From: Nostoc sp. JL33
GTDB taxonomy: Bacteria > Cyanobacteriota > Cyanobacteriia > Cyanobacteriales > Nostocaceae
DNA length: 64,000 bases
Direction of reading: 5' to 3'
Assembly: GCF_017114985.1 (NCBI RefSeq)
Contig: NZ_JABXKP010000074.1
Span: 106,084 to 170,083, forward strand
Position 1 is the first letter of the stretch. Each line of letters begins with the position of its first letter. Made by a program: the position numbers and the translations under genes. The notes beneath the pieces are model-generated. The model saw nothing but the letters and a program-made list of their open reading frames with translations, had not been told where the DNA came from and ran no database searches. Of the stretch, positions 1 to 8,109 are shown in pieces.

Positions 1-1
1 A

Positions 2-2290
2 GCAACTCATAAATTTGTCTCCCCCAGCCGGACAAATGTTTACTGGTTTGAACGGGAAGGGCGCTACTTTTGGTGTCGGATGGGCAATCAGCTTGTCAAA
101 CTTGATCGCAATTCCAACACTCCGCAAGCAGCAGGAATGACTGTACAGGACTTGAGCGACTTTTATTATGCTTTGTCAGTTAACCAAATTGTCTCGATTG
201 GTGATGCACGCAGTTCTTTAAAGAGTCATTTTACGGCAAAATTGCTGCAACGGTTGAAGGTGCGATCGCTCTTGGCAGCTCCAATAATCTGGCAAAAGGA
301 CTTAGTAGGCTTTCTGGCGGTAGAAAGCAATGAACCTCGGATATGGACGGAGACAGACAAAAATTTTGTCCAAGGTGTTTCTGGCTTAATCTCCCTGGTT
401 GCATCTACCGAAAGCATGGAAAGCACTATCAAACAGATTCAAGAGGATGCTCAACTGACTAGCCAAGTTGCCCAAGGTATTTATAGCGAACATGACCTTC
501 AGGAAACTTTACATAGCTGTGCTAAAAAAGTTTTAGCTCGACTAGCTGCGACGCGATTTTTGTTGTTGCAGTATGATCCTAATGAGAATAATTATCAATT
601 TATTTACCAAAATCAGCCCTATAATCGCCGCTCGTTGACATTTACCCTTGATAGTCTCAAAGAATTAGATGGGCAGCTTTTGCAACGTTCAACTCAAGCG
701 GTGGAGATTCAGAACTTAGATGAAGATTTACGCTTTTTTAACTGGCGTCCCCTTTTACTAGAAAATGGTGTGCGATCGCTACTTATTTGTAAATGCACTC
801 ACGAGCATATACCAGCAACGCTTTTGGTGATCACTCAGGAAACCCATCATTCTTGGACAACTCTGGAAAAGGAATTGCTGTGGGCCGTCAGTCAACAGAT
901 TGGTGTAATTGTTCGTCAGTGGCAATTACATAACCGCACCACCCAGCAGCAAAAAATTTCCCAGGCATTTGAGCAATGCCTACGCATCCTGACACAATCC
1001 CAGAACAAGAAAATCGAGGTCGAAAAAAAGCATTTAGAACGCACAGCACTCGAACAAATAGCATTAATTTTGGGCTGTCCCCTAGCGATACTGCTATCTT
1101 GGTCGCCTGGTGAAAGTTCGGCAGAAATTATCCCTGGAGTGATTGACAATAGTAAATTTGGGATTTTTTCCGAGGCATCTATTCCTATTCAGGCTGAAGC
1201 CTTAATTCAATGGGCACTTGCTACGGAGAGTTACCTGACTTTGAAGGTAGATAATTTACCCCCGGAAACCCGGAAATGGTTGAATGTTCCAGACAAAGGT
1301 CAAATTTTGGTGATGGCATTACGTACCAATACTGACTATGAAAGCACAGGTGTAGTGTTGTTGGCAGACTATCAAGAGCATCGCTGGTCAGAACAAAGCC
1401 TCAGTGCGACAGCAACCCTGGTTTCTCAATTAGCCTGGTGGCGTCGTGAAAAGCTTATTTCCCGACTTCTAGAATCCACAACAGAGGAATTAAGACAACT
1501 CAACTGGTACAAACATCGTCGCTTAGAGGAAATCCAAAGAATAACGGCGCTCTCCCTTAGAAAAATACATGATTTGGGCATTCCTAGTAATGAACTTACT
1601 CAGATGCGCTACCAGCTATTGCTGCGGCAGTTAGACCACACAGTTGCCTCTATGATTGGAATGCTCAAACTTGAGCAGTGGCAGCTACATATCAGTTGGG
1701 AAACTATGCCCATAGCCAGTTTACTGAAGCGATCGCTCGAACGCATCGAAAATTTACTTAAACAACAAAAGCTGTGGATTGGTGTACATGGTTTGGGACA
1801 ACAAGTTGAGGCGCAATCGCCAAATAATTCTTCATTAGCCAAAGCTGTTCCTACCTTAAACGCTCAATCTGCAATGGCGATCGCTGGTGATATTGTCAAG
1901 ATTGAATTAGTTATCCATGAATTATTGGTTACTGCCTGTAACCGTTCTCAAATCGGGGGCAGAATTGATATTTGGTGTCGCCGTTTAGATGCATCTAAAA
2001 TCGGAAATGCAAATCCTTCTTCTGAAACCGTAGAAACTGATCATCAGACATCGCTAGAACTATCGATTACATACAACGGTGCGATCGAACCACAGTTACT
2101 TACGGAATTACATAATAATACACCCAAAGATGTGCTTGCTCACTCCAACCTCGACCAACCGCCAGGTTTACATCTGCTAATCTGCCAAAACCTCATGCAG
2201 GAGTTAGGAGGAGAGTTAAATTTCTATCAATTACCAGATAATCGAGTAGTTAGCCGCTTGCTGTTACCCTTAGTTGGTCATGATTCTTAG
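2..2290 (+). CDS. GAF-domain sensor protein with degenerate histidine-kinase-like C-terminus (5' partial)
   Basis: The reading frame is open to the first base of the window: 26 codons precede the ATG at 80 and read as ordinary protein (FVSPSRTNVYWFEREGRYFW), so the gene starts outside the window. Counting from that ATG, I see the end of one GAF-like module (to about 110), a second at about 125-275 and a third at about 300-460. A helical segment (about 470-560) and an ATPase-like region (about 600-735) follow. The kinase part is degenerate: there is no clear H-box (H-E-x-R-x-P), the N-box is replaced by VIHELLVTACNRS, and the glycine-rich box is reduced to PPGLHLLICQNLMQELGG. GAF domains usually bind small ligands or bilins, but no clear bilin cysteine is visible. 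It may be a sensor or pseudo-kinase of a two-component system. Family call good; activity uncertain. Confidence 0.75.
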   Translation, partial: ATHKFVSPSRTNVYWFEREGRYFWCRMGNQLVKLDRNSNTPQAAGMTVQDLSDFYYALSVNQIVSIGDARSSLKSHFTAKLLQRLKVRSLLAAPIIWQKDLVGFLAVESNEPRIWTETDKNFVQGVSGLISLVASTESMESTIKQIQEDAQLTSQVAQGIYSEHDLQETLHSCAKKVLARLAATRFLLLQYDPNENNYQFIYQNQPYNRRSLTFTLDSLKELDGQLLQRSTQAVEIQNLDEDLRFFNWRPLLLENGVRSLLICKCTHEHIPATLLVITQETHHSWTTLEKELLWAVSQQIGVIVRQWQLHNRTTQQQKISQAFEQCLRILTQSQNKKIEVEKKHLERTALEQIALILGCPLAILLSWSPGESSAEIIPGVIDNSKFGIFSEASIPIQAEALIQWALATESYLTLKVDNLPPETRKWLNVPDKGQILVMALRTNTDYESTGVVLLADYQEHRWSEQSLSATATLVSQLAWWRREKLISRLLESTTEELRQLNWYKHRRLEEIQRITALSLRKIHDLGIPSNELTQMRYQLLLRQLDHTVASMIGMLKLEQWQLHISWETMPIASLLKRSLERIENLLKQQKLWIGVHGLGQQVEAQSPNNSSLAKAVPTLNAQSAMAIAGDIVKIELVIHELLVTACNRSQIGGRIDIWCRRLDASKIGNANPSSETVETDHQTSLELSITYNGAIEPQLLTELHNNTPKDVLAHSNLDQPPGLHLLICQNLMQELGGELNFYQLPDNRVVSRLLLPLVGHDS

Positions 2291-2299
2291 AGGATGTTT

Positions 2300-2580
2300 G
2301 AAAAGTATTGGGCGAATAGAATAGAGCCTCCGGCACGCTGACGCGTAGCTTGCTTCTCCGTAGGAGTACGCTACTACACAAAACTTACTCCACCGACCTG
2401 GACTAAGAGAAAATAAAAGGTTTTAACCGAATGGCACTAAGTTAAGATACAGCCCCTGCCCTGACTGGTTCCCAGCCTAGAGGCTGGGAACCCATTCTGT
2501 GAGGCTCCGCCTCCAGTGGCTTGACCAGAGGCAGAGCCTCTTGAAATTCGTTCCCAGCCTGAAGACTGGGAACGAGGCGA
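2300..2580. repeat. Dispersed palindromic repeat cluster
   Basis: Non-coding. It contains a 12-bp perfect hairpin at 2467-2492 (GGTTCCCAGCCT / AGGCTGGGAACC, 2-nt loop). A second, related hairpin lies at 2550-2573 (GTTCCCAG / CTGGGAAC). Between them are two near-complementary GAGGCTCCGCCTC-type arms (2501-2513 and 2528-2540), so the whole block can fold into a larger structure. The left part (about 2310-2375, with tagcttgcttctccgtagg) is a typical Nostoc small dispersed repeat. The start AAGTATTGGGCGAATAGAA recurs at about 18548-18566. Confidence 0.7.
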
Positions 2581-2639
2581 CAAAAGCCTTGGCGATGCCG
2601 AAGGCGGGCTTCTTTACGAGACGCTACGCGATCGCCAAC

Positions 2640-2849
2640 GCGTTTGTTACATTGGCGACTCCATTTGTTATATTGGCGCTCGCGTTTGCTACATTGGCGC
2701 TCGCGTTTGCTACATTGGCGCTCGCGTTTGTTACATTGGCGATCGCGTTTGTTATATCGGCGATCACGTTTGCGACATTGGCGATCGCGTTTGTTACATT
2801 GGCGATCGCGTTTGTTACATTGGCGATCGCGTTTGTTACAAAAACCATC
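2640..2849. repeat. 21-bp tandem repeat array carrying HIP1 sites
   Basis: About 9.5 head-to-tail copies of a 21-bp unit (consensus GCGTTTGTTACATTGGCGATC). Units start at 2640, 2661, 2682, 2703, 2724, 2745, 2766, 2787, 2808 and 2829 (last one partial). The later copies are nearly identical and create a HIP1 octamer (GCGATCGC) at each junction; the early copies have GCGCTCGC instead. Because 21 is a multiple of 3, frames stay open across the array (heptads such as TLAIAFV on + and NVTNAIA on -). I see no start signal or non-repeat domain that would make these real proteins. Confidence 0.85.
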
Positions 2850-3475
2850 ACTTGATATTTATCCAAAATACTTGCCTGCTCTACCTCCTGCCATTTTTTA
2901 AGTCGTCGAACTCACATCATATTAACTACAAGCGTTAACAATTTATCCTTGTCACTGTCAACGCTAATTAAACGGAAATATAAAATTATCTTGACTTGAA
3001 TATCTACAAGAAAACGTGACATTTTTTAAAATAGTAGTTAATATGTAACTTGATAAAACACTGATCAACATCATTCGTTTTTGAATATTAAAATATATTA
3101 GCTAAATATCACGAAGATATTTATGATTTAGCATGAATAATATAGCGCTTCTCGGTTGAGTGAAATACAGACCTAACCCCCAACCCCTTCCCTACTAGCG
3201 TTGGGGAGTAAGATTCAAAGCCTCTCTCCTAAAAGGAGAGAGGTCAAAGTGTATTGCATACAAACGAGCGATCGCTATAAAACAAAAATTGATTTTTATA
3301 AATTACATTATCGTATTTACATATTTAGATAGTTAATTAAATGTTTATATCTATTTGGGTATGAGAATAGCGGCTTAAATCTGCATTTATTAGGTAATAA
3401 GATGAAATCAAAACTCTTAAGCCATCGCCTTTACAAAGATCAATATAAAATTTATCTGCCTGGAGGAATCTATCA
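2850..3475. other. AT-rich intergenic region with one dispersed repeat
   Basis: No convincing gene. At about 3165-3248 lies a copy of the common Nostoc repeat cccaaccccttccct...ctctcctaaaaggagagaggt, whose right part is a perfect hairpin (CTCTCCT / AGGAGAG). A HIP1 site is at about 3269. The last 150 bp should hold the promoter of the vWA operon, but I could not pick a convincing -10/-35. Confidence 0.5.
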
Positions 3476-5308
3476 ATGAGTTTTAGATACTTCAAGCGTT
3501 TGTTGAGATTTAATTCAATCCAAAGCATTATTGTTTTGGCTCTAATATCAATTCCTAACTTGTGTGGTCTATCTGCTCAGACTACTCCTAAAGGGGGAAT
3601 TGACTGGATTTTAGTAGTAGATACTTCTGCTTCAATGCGTGGTGTCGGTGGAACAAAAAATATTTTTGAACCAGTAAAGAATTCTGTTAATGAATTTGTT
3701 AACACGGCCAGATTAGGCGACACAGTTACTATTTATAGTTTCGATCAAGATGTCACCTTAAATGCCAATGATGTCAGTATTACGAGTAATGCAGACAGAG
3801 GTAAACTCAAGCAAATAATTAGTTCACTTCAAGCTCAGGGTATGCGTACTCATACAGGTAAGGCTGTACAAAAGGCTTTGGAACATTCTGCCCTGTTAAA
3901 CAAACGTGCTGATGCTCTTGGTCGTACTGTCAGTATAGTATTTCTGACAGACGGATTAGAAGATGTGCGTGGTATTCCTAATCCTATTTCTATTCCTAGC
4001 AATACCAAACTTTTGCCTGATCAACAATGCAAGCCCTATATATTTTTTGTGTCTTTAGGATTAAAAGAACACGAAAAGCAGCTGAATGACTTTGCTAGCA
4101 ATCCAGCGCTTTGCGGGAAGGGAGAGGTATTGCGAGATCCTGGAGGAGTTCAACTCAACAAGCTGGCTGAAAATATCCGACCAGTGCTGATTACACCTAA
4201 GCTTGATGTCAATTTACCCACGGCGAATTTGCAGCCAGTATTACCTGGAACAACTACTGAACCGCTCAATATTAATGGCATTAGTAATGTCAATGGTAAG
4301 GTAAGTTTGCAATTGGAAGACCCTCAGCAAAGTGGTATTCGCTTAATTCCACCCGATCGCACCATCGAGTTAGTTGCTAATCAAGCAACAGCCATTCCCG
4401 TGCGTTTACAGATACCAGCAGAGGCAAAGGGGGGCGTTAGTAGCTTGCGCTTGGTGTTGGCGATCGCAGACCAAGCGATCGCACCGATTACAATTGACCT
4501 ACCTATAACCATTAAGTCGAAACTACAAATACAACCGACAAAGATAGATTTTGGCTCAATAGAAGCAGGTAAAACCACTGAAATTCAAACTTTGGTAGTT
4601 AATACTAATACATCTGGAACAGCTAGCTTACAATTGCAAGGCAATTCCAAAGACGTTTCTATAGCAGAACCTTCAACAGCCATATCCTTACAACCAGGAG
4701 AAACTCAAATTCCTGTGCAGTTGCAGGTTAATGATAGCAATTTTGAAAGCGATCGCACTTTCACCTTAGTTCTAACCCCAGAAAACTCAATTGCTAGTCC
4801 TGTCAGTGCGAAAGTTCACCTGTATATTTTAATGCCACTGGCACGAAAAATAATCATTTGGTTGCTCTTAGGGCTGTTGGTGTTGTTAATTGCCCTAATC
4901 GTAGTTTGTCTGATTCAACGCAAAACCCCTTTGGAATTAGTTGAACATTTCCGCAACCGTAAGTATTTAGAAGGGGCGCTGGTAGTGCTGGAACCACGAC
5001 CACAATCATCGGAAGACCAAGAGATTAGTCTCACTCACCAGCACAAAAACAAAGTGTGCCTAAGTGAATTAATACCAGTAATAGCTGGTACAAATTCTGA
5101 TGCCGAGTTAGTCACAGTTTGGCGGGCAGGCAAAAAAAATATAGATTTACATTGTTTGAAAGGTGTAATTTTTGTGAACACTAAAAATATAAATACAGAT
5201 GAACTCTACGACGAGGACATCATCGAGATTGGCAACGTTAGGTTGCAATTTAACTGGATTGAACACCAAAGACCCTCTGAGTTAAGCAGTGGGCAGACAA
5301 ACTCTTGA
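3476..5308 (+). CDS. Membrane-anchored von Willebrand factor A domain protein
   Basis: 610 aa; the ATG is preceded by a good GGAGGA site. Residues about 14-35 form a hydrophobic signal or anchor (IIVLALISIPNLCGLSA). A vWA domain follows (about 42-235) with an intact MIDAS start DTSAS (D49, S51, S53). Two Ig-like beta-sandwich stretches span about 245-450. A strong membrane helix lies at about 458-480 (KIIIWLLLGLLVLLIALIVV), followed by a 127-residue tail. The tail ends DEDIIEIGNVRLQF, resembling the last strands of an FHA domain, but no clear phosphopeptide-binding motif is visible. The vWA part should face the outside and bind a metal-dependent ligand; the tail should be cytosolic. First gene of an operon: the tubulin-like gene begins 20 bp after the stop. 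Role inferred: membrane anchor or sensor for that protein. Confidence 0.85.
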   Translation: MSFRYFKRLLRFNSIQSIIVLALISIPNLCGLSAQTTPKGGIDWILVVDTSASMRGVGGTKNIFEPVKNSVNEFVNTARLGDTVTIYSFDQDVTLNANDVSITSNADRGKLKQIISSLQAQGMRTHTGKAVQKALEHSALLNKRADALGRTVSIVFLTDGLEDVRGIPNPISIPSNTKLLPDQQCKPYIFFVSLGLKEHEKQLNDFASNPALCGKGEVLRDPGGVQLNKLAENIRPVLITPKLDVNLPTANLQPVLPGTTTEPLNINGISNVNGKVSLQLEDPQQSGIRLIPPDRTIELVANQATAIPVRLQIPAEAKGGVSSLRLVLAIADQAIAPITIDLPITIKSKLQIQPTKIDFGSIEAGKTTEIQTLVVNTNTSGTASLQLQGNSKDVSIAEPSTAISLQPGETQIPVQLQVNDSNFESDRTFTLVLTPENSIASPVSAKVHLYILMPLARKIIIWLLLGLLVLLIALIVVCLIQRKTPLELVEHFRNRKYLEGALVVLEPRPQSSEDQEISLTHQHKNKVCLSELIPVIAGTNSDAELVTVWRAGKKNIDLHCLKGVIFVNTKNINTDELYDEDIIEIGNVRLQFNWIEHQRPSELSSGQTNS

Positions 5309-5328
5309 ATAATATCACAGGAAAATGA

Positions 5329-8079
5329 ATGTTAAGTCCCACGGTTGTGCGTCCCACGGTTGTTTTTCGTCCTACCGTTGTTATCGGGTTAGGAGGAACG
5401 GGTTATGAAGTTGTACTCAAACTCAAAAAGCGATTTATAGATGTTTACGGCTCAGTACCAGAAGTTATTCGTTTTATTTCGATTGATACTACTGAAAACA
5501 TCCAAGAACGAGAAAAATCACCCGATGGCACCAAGGTTATCTTAGAACCTAATGAACTTTATGCCATCTCTGTAGCAAATCCACAACTCCTAATATCTGG
5601 AGAGCATATCGCTAAATGGTGGCCTAGGGGCATTCCAACATCCAGCTTGATCAGTGGTGCTGGACAGATTCGGGCCCGGGGACGGCTCGCCTTATTTGCT
5701 AAAGTAGGGGATATTGACGCTTTAATTGGTCAAGCAATCAATGCTGTACGCGAAATTCGCACTAGCACAACAATATTTTCAGGAAACTTTCAAGTTTCCA
5801 ATCGGGATGGTGTCGAAGTTTTTATTGTTGGCAGTTTGGCTGGTGGGACGGGCAGTGGCACGTTCTTAGATGTGGCATTTTTAACACGAGAACATCTTAA
5901 TAATTTTTCTAATATTACGGGGGTATTTGTTTTACCGAGAGTGTTTGCCAATATTCCCCAAACTAACTTAGTGAAGTCTAATGCTTATGGCGCTCTCAAG
6001 GAAATCGAACACTTTTCGGGATTGTCACCGTCTAATAGCATTGAGATTGATTATGGTATTTCCAAGATTCAAGCCGATCGCTCTCCCTTTGATGCTGTAT
6101 TTTTAATTGATGGCGTTAACAAAAATGGAACTGTAGTCAGCCGTCCAGACGATTTGCAAAATTTAGTTGCAGATGGTTTATACATCCAGATTGGTTCTCA
6201 AATCGGTCTAGACGCTGCTAACGTTGCTGATAACATTCGCGCTTATCTGGCAAATGGTGAGAAAGTCCGAGGAAAGAATATAAATTACTGTAGTTTTGGC
6301 TTTGCTACCCTGACTTTACCACTACAGCAATACGAGCGCATGAAATTAGAGGACGCTCAAAGCTTGCTGAAGAATGAGTTAATGGCATCTACCCCAACAA
6401 TCAATTTAGAAAGCGAAATCACCCGGTTTTTAGAAGATTGCAAGTTAGCAGAAGCGACTACTGTCCTCAATGCCTTAAGTGAAAGCGATCGCGGCGGACA
6501 AATGAAACCCGAATTGCGAATTGGCGAAATGCATTATGACGGTACAGCTTTACCGACGATCAAAAAACTCTACACACAGCAGTTAGATCAATTTGAACAA
6601 CGGACGGCTCAAGAATTGGGATTGAGTTTTTATCGCTTACAGCAGACTACAACTGCTGCGATAGCAACTTTCTGGGAGCGGAGTCTTAATCGTCCTAATG
6701 GACTAGCTTATGTCTTGCAATTTTTAACCAGACTTTCCCAAAAGCTGGATGAATTGCAACAGAGTGTGCAACGCAAATCTCAAGAGGTACAATCGAACTT
6801 CAATGCTTTGAAATTAGAAGCCCATGAACAAAGGCTTAAAGAAGCTTCAGAAACTTTCTTTAAAAATAAAAATACTATTCAAGCAGCTTGCCAGAAGTAC
6901 AAAGAACGGGCTGACCAAAAGTGGAAGACTTATTTACATTGGAAGCGGTGTGATAAAGCGGCTGAACTCTATGGTGTGCTGCGGGTTAAGGTAGAGGAAA
7001 TCCAGGAAAAGTGCCAGCATTTACACAGCAACTTAGATAAAGTTTATCGAGATTTAGAACAGAGTTATCAGGAGGTCAACCGTCAAGGAAATAACAACAA
7101 TCCTTTTATTCATACTATTCAACGTGCAAATCTGCAATCTAAACGCCCCAAAATCACTGGCGAAGATTTTATTCGTTGGTATCGAGAACAGTCTCAAAGT
7201 TTAACCAATTGGTCTGAGAAAAAAGCTGAAGATGTCAAGAATGAAATTTTGGCATTTTTAAATGAGGTTTACCTTCCACTGACCAGTATGACTGTTGAGG
7301 AGGTTTTGGCAGATAGCAATCCAGAAGACGCGGGACAAGATTTGCAACAACTTGGCAAACTTGCAGTTCCTCTATGGCAATATCAAGCAGAGGAAATTCC
7401 CATTCAACAGCAGCATTTAATTACGGAATTTTATTACTACGGGGTTGAGAGTAGCAACACAGTTTTTAGCAATCCGCCGCTTTCAAGTCGTTTGCCTAAA
7501 GGAAAAAATAATCCGTCTTTCGTACCAACAGGCGACCCCCATAAGGTGATGCTGTTTCGAGTGGAAATCGGTGTCCCATTATTTGCCTTCAACGGAATGA
7601 AGGATCTGGAGCAAGCTTATCTAGATCCGAATAAAGCCTTCAAGCACTTAGACCGCAATTGGACAAACTTACCCAATTTAATTCCACCGGAAGATGATGG
7701 TGGGGCGTTACGTTGGTTTGCCTTAGCGTTGGCATCCGATCCGTATAAATTGATTGTCAATGAGAGACGGCAATACTCTGCTCATACAGACCAAGCGAGA
7801 AGATTAGAAGGTCAAGTTTTGCCATTGGGAGGCGATCGCAAGTCAGCATTTGAAGCTTTCAAACGTAACTTGCCTTTAGTCAAGGAAATTTCTGAAAAAG
7901 TTGAGTGTATTACTTACGAAGACAAAGACAAAGCCAAATCTACTCTGGAGAGTCATATCAATCAACTTAATAAGCATTTAAGCATAAAAGATAGGATTGA
8001 TTCCCGGATTGAAGAACAGGTAAAAATGGAAATCCAGGAAATTGAAGCTTACCTGGAAGATTTAGATGTGATTATTTAG
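5329..8079 (+). CDS. FtsZ/tubulin-like GTPase family protein (Tubulin_2 type)
   Basis: 916 aa. The N-terminus has a repeated PTVV strand leading into GLGGTG (residues 20-25), the position of the first nucleotide-binding loop. A tubulin-type signature GGTGSGT is at 172-178, preceded by A instead of G. The loop GAGQIRARGRLALF is at about 110-123. Other landmarks are VLPRVF (201-206), SPFDAVFLIDG (252-262) and KVRGKNINYCSFGF (312-325). The second half (about 440-720) is rich in coiled coil and has no membrane segment. Established: FtsZ-like families of this kind exist in bacteria, often next to vWA genes, and have been proposed to act in membrane remodelling. Inferred: a cytosolic GTP-binding filament or switch anchored by its two neighbours. 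An AGGAAAA site precedes the ATG; 30 bp separate it from the next gene. Confidence 0.85.
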   Translation: MLSPTVVRPTVVFRPTVVIGLGGTGYEVVLKLKKRFIDVYGSVPEVIRFISIDTTENIQEREKSPDGTKVILEPNELYAISVANPQLLISGEHIAKWWPRGIPTSSLISGAGQIRARGRLALFAKVGDIDALIGQAINAVREIRTSTTIFSGNFQVSNRDGVEVFIVGSLAGGTGSGTFLDVAFLTREHLNNFSNITGVFVLPRVFANIPQTNLVKSNAYGALKEIEHFSGLSPSNSIEIDYGISKIQADRSPFDAVFLIDGVNKNGTVVSRPDDLQNLVADGLYIQIGSQIGLDAANVADNIRAYLANGEKVRGKNINYCSFGFATLTLPLQQYERMKLEDAQSLLKNELMASTPTINLESEITRFLEDCKLAEATTVLNALSESDRGGQMKPELRIGEMHYDGTALPTIKKLYTQQLDQFEQRTAQELGLSFYRLQQTTTAAIATFWERSLNRPNGLAYVLQFLTRLSQKLDELQQSVQRKSQEVQSNFNALKLEAHEQRLKEASETFFKNKNTIQAACQKYKERADQKWKTYLHWKRCDKAAELYGVLRVKVEEIQEKCQHLHSNLDKVYRDLEQSYQEVNRQGNNNNPFIHTIQRANLQSKRPKITGEDFIRWYREQSQSLTNWSEKKAEDVKNEILAFLNEVYLPLTSMTVEEVLADSNPEDAGQDLQQLGKLAVPLWQYQAEEIPIQQQHLITEFYYYGVESSNTVFSNPPLSSRLPKGKNNPSFVPTGDPHKVMLFRVEIGVPLFAFNGMKDLEQAYLDPNKAFKHLDRNWTNLPNLIPPEDDGGALRWFALALASDPYKLIVNERRQYSAHTDQARRLEGQVLPLGGDRKSAFEAFKRNLPLVKEISEKVECITYEDKDKAKSTLESHINQLNKHLSIKDRIDSRIEEQVKMEIQEIEAYLEDLDVII

Positions 8080-8109
8080 CCCCGTAGTCTACGCTCTAAG
8101 AGTGTTTTT

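Noticed and set aside
2499..2901. Three overlapping open frames across the 21-bp array
   Set aside because: They arise because the unit length is a multiple of 3. There is no non-repeat domain and no start signal.
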